Origin: Actinomyces procaprae
Lineage (GTDB): Bacteria; Actinomycetota; Actinomycetes; Actinomycetales; Actinomycetaceae
Length of the DNA stretch: 64,000 nucleotides
Direction: 5' to 3'
Assembly (NCBI RefSeq): GCF_004798665.1
Contig: NZ_CP039292.1
Coordinates: forward strand, 2,914,001-2,978,000
Numbering within the stretch: position 1 is the first letter of the stretch; every line of letters begins with the position of its first letter. The position numbers were made by a program, and so were the translations under genes. The notes below the pieces were generated by a model. That model was not told the origin of the DNA and ran no database searches. It worked only from the letters and a program-made list of their open reading frames with translations. This document shows positions 18,065 through 27,788 of the stretch, piece after piece.

Positions 18065-18189
18065 GTGGATACCGTCACTCGCCGCCCCAATCCCAGCACC
18101 CCCGGACTATGTGGCCGAGCCGAAGTCCTGGTCGCCGAGAACGTATGCCGGACCGCAAACCGGAAAAGCTCCATCACAGCCGGCCACAG

Positions 18190-19122
18190 TCACCCCTTCA
18201 CTGACCCCAGCATGACTCCGGTCACGAAGTACCGCTGCACGAACGGGTACACGCACAGGATCGGCAACACGGTCAATGTCATTGTAACCGCTTGGATATT
18301 CGCCGCGATCTGAGTAGAGGTGGATCCCGCCGCGGCAGCCCCCTCCGAGGCGGCATTCGAGGCGCCTGCGATCATATTACGCAGGTAAAGAGTGATCGGA
18401 AAGAGTTCACTCTTGTTCAAGTAGAGGAAGGCGCCGAACCAGTCATTCCAATACTGCACCGAGTAGAACAGCACCATTGTGGCGATAACCGCCTTGGAAA
18501 GCGGCAATACGATCCGGAAGAAGATCCCATACCACCCCAGCCCGTCGATCTGCGCAGCCTCCTCCATCTCCACCGGAAGGTTCTCGAAGAATGACTTCAT
18601 GACCAGCAGGTTGAACACGGACAACGCCCCGGGAACCACCACGGCCCAAATGGTATTCTTCATCCCCAACGCCGACAGCAGGACGTAGTTGGGAACGATG
18701 CCCCCGTTGAAGAACATGGTGAAAACAGCAATGCCGATAAGCGCACCACGTCCTTTGAGGTGTTTCTTCGACAGCACATACGCATAGCTCGTCGTGAGCA
18801 CCATGGCCAGCGCAGTACCGAGCACCGTGTAGAGTACCGTATTTCCGTAGTTCCGCCAGAAGGTTCCGTTGGTCAACACCGCCACGTAAGTATCCACATT
18901 GAAACCGACGGGAACTATGCTGACCAGTCCCGAGCGGATTGCCGCCGCCGAACTGAAGGACTGCGCCAACACCATCACGAAGGGGTACAGCATGACGGCG
19001 CACAGCACCACCATGAAACAGGCATTGAATACCTGGAATGCTCGCACGCCCCGAGTGTCCTTCGGGCCGATTGCAGCACTCCCATCAGCCTTGCCATACA
19101 GTCTCTCTGACACGCTCACCAC
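18190..19122 (-). CDS. Oligosaccharide ABC transporter permease (LplC/YtcP type)
   Basis: 310 residues, six helices. The family signature VLSKKHLKGRGALIGIAVFTMFFNGGIVPNY is present, with the EAA loop EEAAQIDGLGWYGIFFRIVLPLSKA. This subgroup imports complex oligosaccharides with an LplA-like binding lipoprotein. GTG 19122 (or GTG 19119, giving a GTGA overlap) begins within the end of the LplB-like gene, so translation is coupled. A second, paralogous set occurs at 47.9-51.7 kb. Confidence 0.92.
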   Translation of the reverse strand: MVSVSERLYGKADGSAAIGPKDTRGVRAFQVFNACFMVVLCAVMLYPFVMVLAQSFSSAAAIRSGLVSIVPVGFNVDTYVAVLTNGTFWRNYGNTVLYTVLGTALAMVLTTSYAYVLSKKHLKGRGALIGIAVFTMFFNGGIVPNYVLLSALGMKNTIWAVVVPGALSVFNLLVMKSFFENLPVEMEEAAQIDGLGWYGIFFRIVLPLSKAVIATMVLFYSVQYWNDWFGAFLYLNKSELFPITLYLRNMIAGASNAASEGAAAAGSTSTQIAANIQAVTMTLTVLPILCVYPFVQRYFVTGVMLGSVKG

Positions 19123-20093
19123 AAGCTCGTTCCCACCAGTCGCCGTGAGGCGAGATTCGCCGACATCACCATGATCAAGCCAATGATCGCCTGGAAGAGG
19201 CCGATCGCGGCCGCATAGCTCATATTGTTGGATACCAGACCCACACGGTACAGGTAGGTCGAGATGACGTCGCCGGTCTGGTAAGTCAAGGGATTATACA
19301 GGAGCAGCACCTTCTCGAACCCCACATTGAGGAATCCACCGATGTTCAGGATGAGTAGCGTTATCATGGTCGGCCGGATCCCCGGCAGTGTCACATGCCA
19401 GGTCTGCTGCCAGCGGTTCGCACCATCGATCTTCGCCGCCTCGTACAGGCTTTCGTCTATGGATGTGAGCGCCGCCAAGTACAGAATGGTCCCCCACCCC
19501 ATCGTCTGCCAGGCCTCGGAGCCGACATAAATCGCGCGAAACCACTCCGGCCGTTGGAGGAACGGTATGGCATCCCCGCCCGCTGCCTGGATGATCTGGT
19601 TGACAGTACCGGGCAGTGACAGCAGTTGAATCACCATCCCGGCGACAATTACCACCGACAGGAAGTGCGGCAGATAGGTTATCGACTGCACCACCCGCTT
19701 GAATTTCGCCCTGCGAATCTCATTGAGCATCAACGCGAGGACGATCGGCAGGGGAAAGCACACCGCCAGTGTCAGACCGCCGAGAATCGCGGTATTGGTG
19801 AACACTTTCCAAAAGGTCGGATCATTCACGAACGTCTCGATATAGCGCAGTCCAACCCATTCCTCACCATAGATGCTGCCACCCGGACGGAATCTGCGGA
19901 ACGCGATGATATTGCCCAGCATCGGGCCGTACCGGAAGATGATGAGGAACACCAGCGGCGCTAAGGCCATCGTGTACAACTGCCAGTCCCGCGCAAATGC
20001 CTGCCGCCAGGTATATCTCGCCCTCCGACGTCTCCCGCCCCGGGGCGACTCATCCCTGCGCACGGCGGTGCGGGCATGTACTGCCAATCCCAT
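19116..20093 (-). CDS. Oligosaccharide ABC transporter permease (LplB/YteP type)
   Basis: 325 residues. Signature segments FRYGPMLGNIIAFRRFRPGGSIYGEEWVGLRY and YEAAKIDGANRWQQTWHVTLPGIRPT are present, and it ends in TSLW as its paralog does. ATG 20093 follows AAAGGGGA; an in-frame start 48 bp upstream is possible but has no better site. It pairs with the LplC-type gene that overlaps its end. Confidence 0.91.
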   Translation of the reverse strand: MGLAVHARTAVRRDESPRGGRRRRARYTWRQAFARDWQLYTMALAPLVFLIIFRYGPMLGNIIAFRRFRPGGSIYGEEWVGLRYIETFVNDPTFWKVFTNTAILGGLTLAVCFPLPIVLALMLNEIRRAKFKRVVQSITYLPHFLSVVIVAGMVIQLLSLPGTVNQIIQAAGGDAIPFLQRPEWFRAIYVGSEAWQTMGWGTILYLAALTSIDESLYEAAKIDGANRWQQTWHVTLPGIRPTMITLLILNIGGFLNVGFEKVLLLYNPLTYQTGDVISTYLYRVGLVSNNMSYAAAIGLFQAIIGLIMVMSANLASRRLVGTSLW

Positions 20094-20159
20094 ACCGTAC
20101 CGTCCCCTTTCTCCCCCACGCGTATTACGCTCACGGGGCAATTACCGCGGAACCGCGTT

Positions 20160-21842
20160 CTAACCGTTGTTCTGCGCGAAGCGCTCACGCGCCCCGTTGA
20201 TCAGGTCCACGTAACTCTGCAGACCTCGGGCCTCCAGCTCGCCAACGTAGGCATCCCACTCGGACATGTCGCGCTGGCCTAAGATGAACTTCAGGGTGTT
20301 GGTGTCTACTATGTCCTTCAGGGGCGTGGACAGCAACGAGGCCTGCTCCAGCTCGGCCTCGTCCAGCGGCGCGGGAGGCATCGGAGAGCGCGGCGTGCGG
20401 TTGGTCAGGACGTCGTCCATGTATGCGACGAAGGCCTCGCTGTTGTAGGACTCCTTGAGCCTCCGACTCTCAGTCCCGTAGGCCAACACGTCACTCGCAT
20501 AGCCCAGATCGCTCTGTAAGTCTGTCGGCGCACCTACATTGATGTTGTACACCGAAAGCGAGTAATCGGGATTGAGAGTGATCGCCCCCTCGTCGTCCTT
20601 GGTGTAGGTGTCCCCCTCGACTCCCCACATGACGAATTCACGGGCCTCCTCGCTGTAGTAGAGCCAGTCCAGGAACTGGATCGTGGCCAGGAAGTGGTCG
20701 GAGTCGCGGAGCGAGGAGTTAAGCATGAACCCGTGCCAGAAGCTGCGTGGCTCGACGATCTGGCCGGCCGGGCCCCCGGGAGCAGCAATCTGCAGGAGCT
20801 CGAACTTACCGGCACCGAATGTGCCCTCCATAGCCTGGGCGAATTCAATCACCGTCTGACTGTTGCCGGACGCCGCGAACACCTTGTTGTTGGCTATCTT
20901 CTCTGCAATGGTGCCGGTAGTCTGCGTGGTGCCGGTAGTGGTCATGGACTCGGTGTCCAGCAGGCCCTCCTCCACCAGGCCGCGGAAGTACTCGAGCATC
21001 TGCTTGTACCCATCACTGGATCCGGAGTAGGTCAGCGCCCCGGTGCCATCATCGATCATTCCATTGCCGAACCCCCAGCCGGCCACCGCGCCAAAGGCGT
21101 GAGCTGCGTAGTTCAACAGCGCCTGACCCTCGAAGCCATCGGCGAGCGGTTGGGAATCTGGGTAGCGCTGCTTGATCAGGCGAAGCGCATCACGCATTTC
21201 ATCCCATGTCTGCGGAACGCCGGCACCGACTTCATCGAACACGTCCTTGCGGATAACTACAGTGAACACCGGCACGGAGACTTCCTGGAGACCCGGAAGA
21301 GAGTAGTTCTTCCCGTCCGCCTGTTTCAGGTTGTCAACCAGCTCCTGAAGGTCCCAGTCCGCGACCAGCTTGCGGAAATGGGGCATGTAGTCGAGGTAGT
21401 CACTCATCGGTAGAACCGCCCCGGAGGACACGAAGGGCGCGTCCTGACCCGAGTAGACCAGGGGGATGATCTCAGGAGCGTCACCGGCACTGATGAGCAG
21501 ACTGCGTTTCTCCTCGTGATCGCTCAACGGGATGTGGGTGAGTGTGAAGGAGACATTGGTGCGCCTCTGGAGCTCCTGCATGAAAGGGGAGTCCTCGGTG
21601 ACCATGTACTCAGGCCAGTCGGTCCACAACAGCGACAAGGTGATGGGCTCCGTTGCCTTGAAGGTCGTCCCGGCAGTGAAGTCATCCATGGCACCCACCG
21701 ACTGTTTCTCCACGTCTACCGCGGCATCGCCTCCGCTAGAGCCCCCGCACGCGGCCAGGACGGCGGTCACGGCGGCGACCATCGAGATACTCATGAACTG
21801 TCGACGGCTGGACATCAACCCCAGCCCGAAGCTGTCCGGCAT
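20160..21842 (-). CDS. Oligosaccharide-binding lipoprotein (LplA type)
   Basis: 560 residues, long for a sugar-binding protein but normal for LplA-type subunits. Lipobox leader SRRQFMSISMVAAV...VLAACGG. Conserved features are MDDFTAGTTFKATEPITLS, SSGAVLPMSDYLDYMP, YYSEEAREFVMWGVEGDTY and the C-terminal LGQRDMSEWDAYVGELEARG. ATG 21842 sits 4-5 bp behind GAGGAG; an ATG four codons upstream lies within that site. It heads the operon and is divergent from a LacI gene. The ligand is probably a branched plant oligosaccharide, by family analogy. Confidence 0.9.
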   Translation of the reverse strand: MPDSFGLGLMSSRRQFMSISMVAAVTAVLAACGGSSGGDAAVDVEKQSVGAMDDFTAGTTFKATEPITLSLLWTDWPEYMVTEDSPFMQELQRRTNVSFTLTHIPLSDHEEKRSLLISAGDAPEIIPLVYSGQDAPFVSSGAVLPMSDYLDYMPHFRKLVADWDLQELVDNLKQADGKNYSLPGLQEVSVPVFTVVIRKDVFDEVGAGVPQTWDEMRDALRLIKQRYPDSQPLADGFEGQALLNYAAHAFGAVAGWGFGNGMIDDGTGALTYSGSSDGYKQMLEYFRGLVEEGLLDTESMTTTGTTQTTGTIAEKIANNKVFAASGNSQTVIEFAQAMEGTFGAGKFELLQIAAPGGPAGQIVEPRSFWHGFMLNSSLRDSDHFLATIQFLDWLYYSEEAREFVMWGVEGDTYTKDDEGAITLNPDYSLSVYNINVGAPTDLQSDLGYASDVLAYGTESRRLKESYNSEAFVAYMDDVLTNRTPRSPMPPAPLDEAELEQASLLSTPLKDIVDTNTLKFILGQRDMSEWDAYVGELEARGLQSYVDLINGARERFAQNNG

Positions 21843-22300
21843 GATTCTCCTCATTGAGACTGATTGGACCGCTAACCGCGTGGAGCCGTTCCAACACCAC
21901 TTTCAGCGGTCGCAGCGCGATCGGTTCCTGCCGACACGCATTTCCTGCGCACTCCGTTTGTGGATTGTGAAGGACCTGCAGAGCCATAGGGAACGACCTT
22001 GGCAACGTTGTTGCTCGCTAAGAGACTATGATCCGCAACACCGGCAAACAAGCTTTTCGAAGGTTTTCGAAGCCGAGACGGACGCCGCCCACAACTGCTG
22101 CTCCCGCCGCCTGGACATCGGCGGATCAGCCAGTGCCTCCACGCACCCGCACCCTATTGTTATCCTGCACTACAAATATGGTTCCAGTCGGCATGCTCCT
22201 TTGCGCATGCTCGTGCGGCCGGGACTTCGACCCCCTGATCGGCCCGCCGGCACACCCGCTGGAGGACACGTGCCTGTACGCCAGGCCGGGAAGGAGCCTC
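21843..22300. promoter_or_regulatory. Divergent promoter region with TTTCG repeats
   Basis: A 458-bp gap between the LplA-type gene and a divergent LacI gene. It contains CTTTTCGAAG and GTTTTCGAAG as direct repeats exactly 10 bp apart (22053-22072), matching half-sites seen at the xylan promoters, plus a perfect CAACGTTG palindrome at 22003-22010. No further gene is evident. An open frame runs from 22028 into the LacI gene, but its extra sequence is not protein-like and it has no ribosome site. Confidence 0.5.
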
Positions 22301-23371
22301 GTGAACGACTCGCAGACACAAGTGTCCGGGGCTAGACGCGTCACGCTCGCAGACGTCGCCGCACAGGCCGGGGTTTCCATGCCCACCGCTTCCAAGGCGC
22401 TCAACAACCGCGCGGATGTCGCGGAAGCGACCCGTCAGCAAGTCCTCGAGGTTGCCCAGCGTCTCGGTTATAGCCCGCCTCCCTCAAGACGTCCTCTCCA
22501 ACTACCGGCGATTGCATTAGTCGCTCAAGATCTGCGCAGCGCCTACGCCCTATCGATCATCGACGGCGCCGCCGAAGCGAGTCGCGCTGTCGGCGCTGTC
22601 ATCGCCGTCACCTCCGCCAACATACCGGCAGTTAGCCGCAGCACCTTACAACCCTTGAGCGAACAGTGGTTCATTCAGCTTCACCGGCGTGATTACCTCG
22701 GGGTCATCACCACCACTACGCGCCTCAGTGTCCGTCAGGTCAGTGCCGCCGCCGACAATCACCTGCCTGTCGTCTCCATTGACCCTACATCTCCGCTGCC
22801 ACACGGCGTCGTGCCGGTACAATCGGCAAATTGGGAGGGAGCACTGACGGCGACAGAGCATCTGATCGGACTGGGCCACCGACGCATCGCTGTCATCGGC
22901 GGTCCTCCGGCGTCCATACCCGCACAGGACCGCTTTCGCGGATTCCTCACAGCCATGCGGAATCACGGTCTGAGTCCCGATCGGCGCCTTGCCGCGCGGG
23001 GCGCCTATGTGGTCAAGACCGGATATCTGGCCGGCAGGCAGTGGTTCGCCATGCCGCCCGACGAGCGCCCCACGGCCGTCTTCGCAGGGGCGGACGCCTG
23101 CGCCATCGGCGTACATCGGGCGGCTCACGACACCGGCCTGGCCGTACCGGAGGACCTCAGCATCGTGGGCTTCGACGACGTCGATATAGCCGCCTGGACC
23201 ACCCCTCCGCTGACCACCGTGCAACAGCCGCTGAAGGAAATGGCGTCAGAGGCAGTGCGCATCATCCTCGCCCGTCGCCAAGGAGATGAGTCGGTCTCTC
23301 ACCCCGTCTCCCGGTTCCCGACTCGACTCATAGTTCGGCGTTCGACTACGGCGCCACCGTCGTCGCGGTAG
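22301..23371 (+). CDS. LacI-family regulator with proline-rich, non-canonical hinge
   Basis: 356 residues from GTG 22301, which has an AAGGAG site 4 bp upstream. HTH VTLADVAAQAGVSMPTASKALNN. The segment that should form the minor-groove hinge helix reads YSPPPSRRPLQLPAIAL: it is shorter than normal and interrupted by five prolines. The effector domain is standard (VGFDDVDIAAWTTPPLTTVQQPL) and the tail FPTRLIVRRSTTAPPSSR matches the regulators at 39227 and 53110. It is divergent from the LplABC operon. Confidence 0.9.
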   Translation: MNDSQTQVSGARRVTLADVAAQAGVSMPTASKALNNRADVAEATRQQVLEVAQRLGYSPPPSRRPLQLPAIALVAQDLRSAYALSIIDGAAEASRAVGAVIAVTSANIPAVSRSTLQPLSEQWFIQLHRRDYLGVITTTTRLSVRQVSAAADNHLPVVSIDPTSPLPHGVVPVQSANWEGALTATEHLIGLGHRRIAVIGGPPASIPAQDRFRGFLTAMRNHGLSPDRRLAARGAYVVKTGYLAGRQWFAMPPDERPTAVFAGADACAIGVHRAAHDTGLAVPEDLSIVGFDDVDIAAWTTPPLTTVQQPLKEMASEAVRIILARRQGDESVSHPVSRFPTRLIVRRSTTAPPSSR

Positions 23372-23495
23372 CGGGGCGCATGTCTTGCCTACCGAATTCG
23401 GCCACAGGCAGCCGGGAGAGAGTCCGGGCGGTGAAGCCCCTGCTGGTGCCACAGGTGCACAGGTGACGATGCCCAACCAGGAGGCCTGCCCCTGA

Positions 23496-23516
23496 GCGCG
23501 ATGATCTGTATCGCGC
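23496..23516. terminator. Hairpin between convergent genes, possible bidirectional terminator
   Basis: GCGCGAT, a 7-nt loop, and ATCGCGC form a perfect 7-bp stem in the 204-bp gap where the LacI gene and the CUT2 operon converge. There is no U-run, as is common in high-GC actinomycetes. The rest of the gap holds nothing recognisable. Confidence 0.4.
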
Positions 23517-23575
23517 ACTGCGCGCTGGACGATCCGGAATCCGACCCCAACCCCATAACAGCCGGGGGGCCGCAC

Positions 23576-24832
23576 TCAGGCGGCACTGCGACGCTTACCG
23601 GCGATGTCCACGGCGACGGCGAGCACCAGCACCAGGCCCTTGATGGCCTGCTGCCAGGCGGAGTCGACCGCCATGATGGACAGCCCCATGTTGAGCACGC
23701 CCATGATCAAGGCACCGATAATGGCACCCGATACCCGCCCCACACCGCCGGAGACCGCGGCCCCGCCGATGTAGGCCGCGGCGATGGCATCCATCTCGTA
23801 CAGGTTGCCGGCGGTGGAGACCGCGGCACCAGCGCGCGAAGTAGTGACGATGGCCGCCAACGAAGCGAGGAAGCCCATGTTCACAAACACCAGGAAGTCC
23901 ACCCGCTTGACGTTCACACCGGACAGGCGGGCGGCCTTCAGGTTGCCGCCGACGGCGTAGATGTGGCGTCCGAACACGCTCTTGTTCATGACGAAGGAGT
24001 AGATCAGGATCACCGCGCCGACGATCACCAGCACGATCGGCGTGCCGCCTGCCGAGTAGGCGAGCAGCATCGTGAAGAAGCCGATCGCGGCCGCGAACAC
24101 GAGCAGGCGCGCAGCCACCACTCCGGCCGGGTCCACTGCGCGCCCGGCCGCACGGTTGCGGCGCCGCGAGCGCAGCTGGGTAAGCACCAGCCCGGCAATG
24201 GCGACCGCGCCGATCAGGATGGTGACGCCGTCGTAGTTCTTGAAGTACCCCAGCCAGGCCGGCAGCGAGCCGTTGGCGATGGACACGAAGCTGGGCGGCA
24301 GTCCGGAGACGGTGCGCTGCACCAGCACCACCGTCAGTCCACGGAAGATGAGCATACTGCCGAGGGTCACGATGAAGGCGGGGATCTCCATGACCGCCAC
24401 CCAGAAACCCTGCCAGCAGCCGATGAGCAGACCGATCACGATCGCCACCAGCACGGCCACCGGCCACGGCACCCCGGAGTTGACCACCAGCAGGCCGATG
24501 ACGCCGCCCACGAATCCGACGATCGAGCCGACCGACAGGTCGATGTGCCGGGCGATGATGATCATGACCATGCCGACCGCCAGGATCATCACGTAGGCGT
24601 TCTGCTGGATGAGGCTGGCGACGTTGTTGGGCGCCAGCAGCAGCCCGCCGGTCAGGATCTGGAAGAAGATGATGATCGCGACCAGCGCGGCCAGGATTCC
24701 GTACTGGCGGAGGTTGCGGCCGAGGGACTCGCGCAGCTTGGCCCCGGCACCGGGGACATTCTCGCCACGCCCCGAGGCACGCTCGACCTTGCTTTCCGAC
24801 GTCGTGATGTCGGCTGAATTCGGCTGGCTCAC
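23576..24832 (-). CDS. CUT2 monosaccharide ABC transporter permease (XylH/GguB/MmsB-like)
   Basis: 418 residues from GTG 24832, whose GTGA overlaps the ATPase stop by 4 bp. About ten hydrophobic segments; typical CUT2 motifs are VGMVMIIIARHIDLSVGSIVGFVGG, FGRHIYAVGGNLKAARLSGVNVKRV and AYIGGAAVSGGVGRVSGAIIGALIMGVLNMGLS. Longer in-frame extension lies inside the ATPase gene. Together with the neighbouring ATPase and ChvE-like protein it forms a complete importer, probably for xylose, arabinose, galactose or similar; the sugar is not determinable here. Confidence 0.92.
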   Translation of the reverse strand: MSQPNSADITTSESKVERASGRGENVPGAGAKLRESLGRNLRQYGILAALVAIIIFFQILTGGLLLAPNNVASLIQQNAYVMILAVGMVMIIIARHIDLSVGSIVGFVGGVIGLLVVNSGVPWPVAVLVAIVIGLLIGCWQGFWVAVMEIPAFIVTLGSMLIFRGLTVVLVQRTVSGLPPSFVSIANGSLPAWLGYFKNYDGVTILIGAVAIAGLVLTQLRSRRRNRAAGRAVDPAGVVAARLLVFAAAIGFFTMLLAYSAGGTPIVLVIVGAVILIYSFVMNKSVFGRHIYAVGGNLKAARLSGVNVKRVDFLVFVNMGFLASLAAIVTTSRAGAAVSTAGNLYEMDAIAAAYIGGAAVSGGVGRVSGAIIGALIMGVLNMGLSIMAVDSAWQQAIKGLVLVLAVAVDIAGKRRSAA

Positions 24833-26469
24833 TGCTCCGCCCCTTCCTGTTCCATGCGCGGCGCGGACCCCCGGCCGGCGACGTCCTTCTCGACGGTCAT
24901 GAGCTTCATTAGGTTCTCCTGGGTGGCCTCGGCCCGGGGCAGTTGCCCCGTGATCCGGCCTTGGCTCATGGTGTAGATGCGGTCGCATATCCCCAGCAGC
25001 TCGGGAAGCTCCGAGGAGATGACGAGGATGGCCTTTCCTGCATCGGCCAGTTGGTTGATGATCTGGTAGATCTCGTATTTGGCGCCGACGTCGATGCCAC
25101 GGGTCGGCTCGTCGAGGATGAGGACATCGGGGTCGGAGAACATCCACTTGGCCAGGACGACCTTCTGCTGGTTGCCCCCGGACAGGGAGCCGACCGGCGT
25201 GGCGAGCGACTCCGTCTTGGTGCGCAGCTCGCGCCGGTAGCGTTCGGCCACCTCCTCCTCCGCGGCGTCGTCGACGATTCCGCGGGAGGAGACCTTGTTC
25301 AGGGCGGCGGCGGTGGTGTTGGTCTTGACGTCCTGGATGAGGTTCAGTCCGAGCACCTTGCGGTCCTCGGTGACGTAGGCCAGACCGTTGTCGATGGCCT
25401 GCCGCACGGTGGCGGTGGAGATCTCCTTGCCGTCCTTATAGACGTGTCCGGAGATGTTGGTGCCCCAGGAGCGCCCGAACAGGCTCATGGCCAGTTCCGT
25501 GCGTCCGGCTCCCATGAGGCCGGCGAGCCCGACGATCTCTCCGCGCCGCAGCGTCAGGGCGGCGTCGTCGACGACGGCCCGGGCGGTATCGATGGGGTGG
25601 TGGGCGGTCCAGTGTTCGATCCGGAGCACCTCCCCCTCCACGTGGGGAACGTGCTCGGGGAAGCGGCTCGAGAGCTCGCGGCCGACCATGAGGCGGATGA
25701 TCTCGTCCTCGTCTATGGCGCCGACGCCGTGCAACGGCGCGGTGTGAACGGTGCGCCCGTCCCGGATGACGGTGGTGCGGTCGGCGACGCCCGCCACCTC
25801 CGCCAGCTTGTGGGAGATCATCACCATGGTGATGCCGCGCTCACGCAGGCCCCACATGAGGTCGAGCAGGTGGGCGGAGTCGTCGTCGTTGAGGGCGGCG
25901 GTGGGCTCGTCGAGGATCAGCAGGCGCACGTCCTTCGACAGCGCCTTGGCGATCTCCACCAGCTGCTGCTGGCCGACGCCGAGGTCAGCTACCCGCGTCT
26001 GCGGCTGGATGTCCAGGCCGACCTCGCGCAGCAGCTCGACGGCGGCCTCATTGGTGGCATCCCAGTCGATTACGCCGTGGGTCGCCTTCTCGTTGCCCAT
26101 GAAGATGTTCTCGGCCACCGACAGGTAGGGGCTGAGCGCCAGCTCCTGGTGGATGATGACGATGCCGACGGCCTCGGAGTCCCGGATGGAGCGGAACTCG
26201 CGCACGGCGCCGTCGTAGACGATGTCGCCGTCGTAGGTGCCGCGGGGCCAGACCCCGGACAGCACGTTCATCAGGGTGGATTTGCCGGCGCCGTTCTCGC
26301 CGCAGATCGCGTGGATCTCGCCGCGACGCACTTTCAGGTTGACGTCCTCCAGGGCCTTGAACTCGCCGAAGGCCTTGGTGATGTGGCGCATCTCCAGGAT
26401 GGTGTCCGTGGACGACGGCGATTCCAGAGCAGGCGCCGTTGCGGACGGATTCCTGCGGTCGGCCGCCAT
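24829..26469 (-). CDS. CUT2 sugar ABC transporter ATP-binding protein, two fused ATPase domains (XylG/GguA/MmsA-like)
   Basis: 546 residues with two ABC domains. Domain 1 has Walker A GENGAGKST, a variant signature LGVGQQQLVEI and Walker B LLILDEPTAAL. Domain 2 has the degenerate Walker A GLMGAGRTE seen in this family, signature LSGGNQQKVVLAKW and Walker B VLILDEPTRGID. ATG 26469 overlaps the binding-protein stop (TGATG). It powers only the adjacent permease; CUT1 systems in this window must borrow an ATPase from elsewhere. Confidence 0.95.
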   Translation of the reverse strand: MAADRRNPSATAPALESPSSTDTILEMRHITKAFGEFKALEDVNLKVRRGEIHAICGENGAGKSTLMNVLSGVWPRGTYDGDIVYDGAVREFRSIRDSEAVGIVIIHQELALSPYLSVAENIFMGNEKATHGVIDWDATNEAAVELLREVGLDIQPQTRVADLGVGQQQLVEIAKALSKDVRLLILDEPTAALNDDDSAHLLDLMWGLRERGITMVMISHKLAEVAGVADRTTVIRDGRTVHTAPLHGVGAIDEDEIIRLMVGRELSSRFPEHVPHVEGEVLRIEHWTAHHPIDTARAVVDDAALTLRRGEIVGLAGLMGAGRTELAMSLFGRSWGTNISGHVYKDGKEISTATVRQAIDNGLAYVTEDRKVLGLNLIQDVKTNTTAAALNKVSSRGIVDDAAEEEVAERYRRELRTKTESLATPVGSLSGGNQQKVVLAKWMFSDPDVLILDEPTRGIDVGAKYEIYQIINQLADAGKAILVISSELPELLGICDRIYTMSQGRITGQLPRAEATQENLMKLMTVEKDVAGRGSAPRMEQEGAEQ

Positions 26470-27590
26470 CACAGTCCCACCTCGGCGGCGGTGTAGTAGC
26501 CGGAGTCGACGAGGACCTCTTGGACGTTGTCGGCGTCGACGGTCACCGGGTCGAGCAGGTAGGAGGGCACCACCAGTTGCCCGTTGTCGTAGGACTCGGT
26601 GTCGTTGACCTCGACCTGCTGTCCCCGGGCGATCTGGTCGACCATGGTGGCGCAGCGCTCCCCCAGCAGCCGGGTGTCCTTGAAGACCGTCATGGACTGG
26701 CGACCCTTGACGATGTTGGAGACGTTGGCCTGGTCGGCGTCCTGCCCGGTCAGCACCGGCCAGGTGTCGTCACGGTAGCCGGCGGAGGCCAGGGCCTGCC
26801 CGATTCCCAGGGCGATGGCGTCGTTGGGCGACAGCACGACGTCGACGCGCCGAGAGGTGGAGTAGAAGGAGTTGAGCCGGTTCTCCATCTCCGACTGGGC
26901 GGTGGTGTTGGACCACGCCTGGATGCCGATGGACTGCCAGTCGTCCACGCTGGAGGGCATCTTTCCCGATGGGCAGACCAGCTTGCCGGACTCGATGTAG
27001 GGGCTCAGCACGTCCCAGGCGCCTTCGAAGAAGAAGCGGGCGTTGTTGTCATCTGGGGAGCCTGCGAAGGGCTCGAAGTTGAAGGGGCCGGAGGCGGTGT
27101 CAAGTTCGAGGGCATCCACGATGTACTGCCCCTGCATGGCGCCGACGTTGTAGTTGTCGAAGGTGACATAGTAGTCGACCGCCTCGGTGTCTCGGATGAG
27201 GCGGTCGTAGGCGATCACCTTGATCCCGAGGCCGGCGGCGCTCTGGAGCACTGGGCCGAGTGCGGAGCCGTCAATGGCGCCGACGACGATCACGGCCGGG
27301 GACTTGTTGAGCATGGTCTGGATCTGGGAGTTCTGCTGCTCGACCTTGTTGTCGGCGAACTGCAGCTCGACGGCGTAGCCGAGGTCCTCGAGCAGTCGCT
27401 TGAGGTTCTCGCCGTCCCGGCTCCAACGCTCCAGGTTCTTGGTCGGCATGGAGACGCCGATCAGCGCACCTGCGCCGCCGGCCGTGTCGCCGTAGTAGTC
27501 GGCCGTTCGCTCCGCGGTGCACGCCGCCAGCAGCGCTGCCGCCGTGACGGACCCGCCCGCAATGAACGACCTGCGCGAGAGATTCGACAT
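26469..27590 (-). CDS. ChvE/XylF-like monosaccharide-binding lipoprotein
   Basis: 373 residues. Leader RRSFIAGGSVTAAALLAACTAE with lipobox, then a periplasmic-binding-protein I fold: GVSMPTKNLERWSRDGENLKR, the DNKVEQQNSQIQ segment and YDRLIRDTEAVDYYVTFDNYNVG are diagnostic of ChvE/XylF proteins. First gene of the CUT2 operon; all three genes overlap by a few bases. Confidence 0.93.
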   Translation of the reverse strand: MSNLSRRSFIAGGSVTAAALLAACTAERTADYYGDTAGGAGALIGVSMPTKNLERWSRDGENLKRLLEDLGYAVELQFADNKVEQQNSQIQTMLNKSPAVIVVGAIDGSALGPVLQSAAGLGIKVIAYDRLIRDTEAVDYYVTFDNYNVGAMQGQYIVDALELDTASGPFNFEPFAGSPDDNNARFFFEGAWDVLSPYIESGKLVCPSGKMPSSVDDWQSIGIQAWSNTTAQSEMENRLNSFYSTSRRVDVVLSPNDAIALGIGQALASAGYRDDTWPVLTGQDADQANVSNIVKGRQSMTVFKDTRLLGERCATMVDQIARGQQVEVNDTESYDNGQLVVPSYLLDPVTVDADNVQEVLVDSGYYTAAEVGL

Positions 27591-27646
27591 GAGGCCTCCT
27601 CGCCCCGGGTGATGCGATGGACGGACCCTGCGATCCGTTTAGTTTC

Positions 27647-27675
27647 ACGCTAGCACTTATACGTAGTCGTGACAA
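27647..27675 (-). promoter_or_regulatory. Predicted sigma-70-type promoter of the CUT2 operon
   Basis: On the minus strand TTGTCA (27675-27670) and TAGCGT (27652-27647) are 17 bp apart, a good match to housekeeping consensus, about 57 bp upstream of the binding-protein start. No transcript evidence. Confidence 0.4.
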
Positions 27676-27788
27676 CCCGGCCACGCGCCGGCCCCACAGC
27701 GCTTGTGCACCGCGGGCAAACATGCCACACTTCATAACGTCCCGATGACGTTGCCTACGCGCAAGTTTGCACGAGCGAGGAGCTACGC

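Noticed and set aside
22028-22300. N-terminal extension of the LacI gene at 22301
   Set aside because: No ribosome site, sequence overlaps the promoter repeats, and the helix-turn-helix starts normally shortly after GTG 22301.
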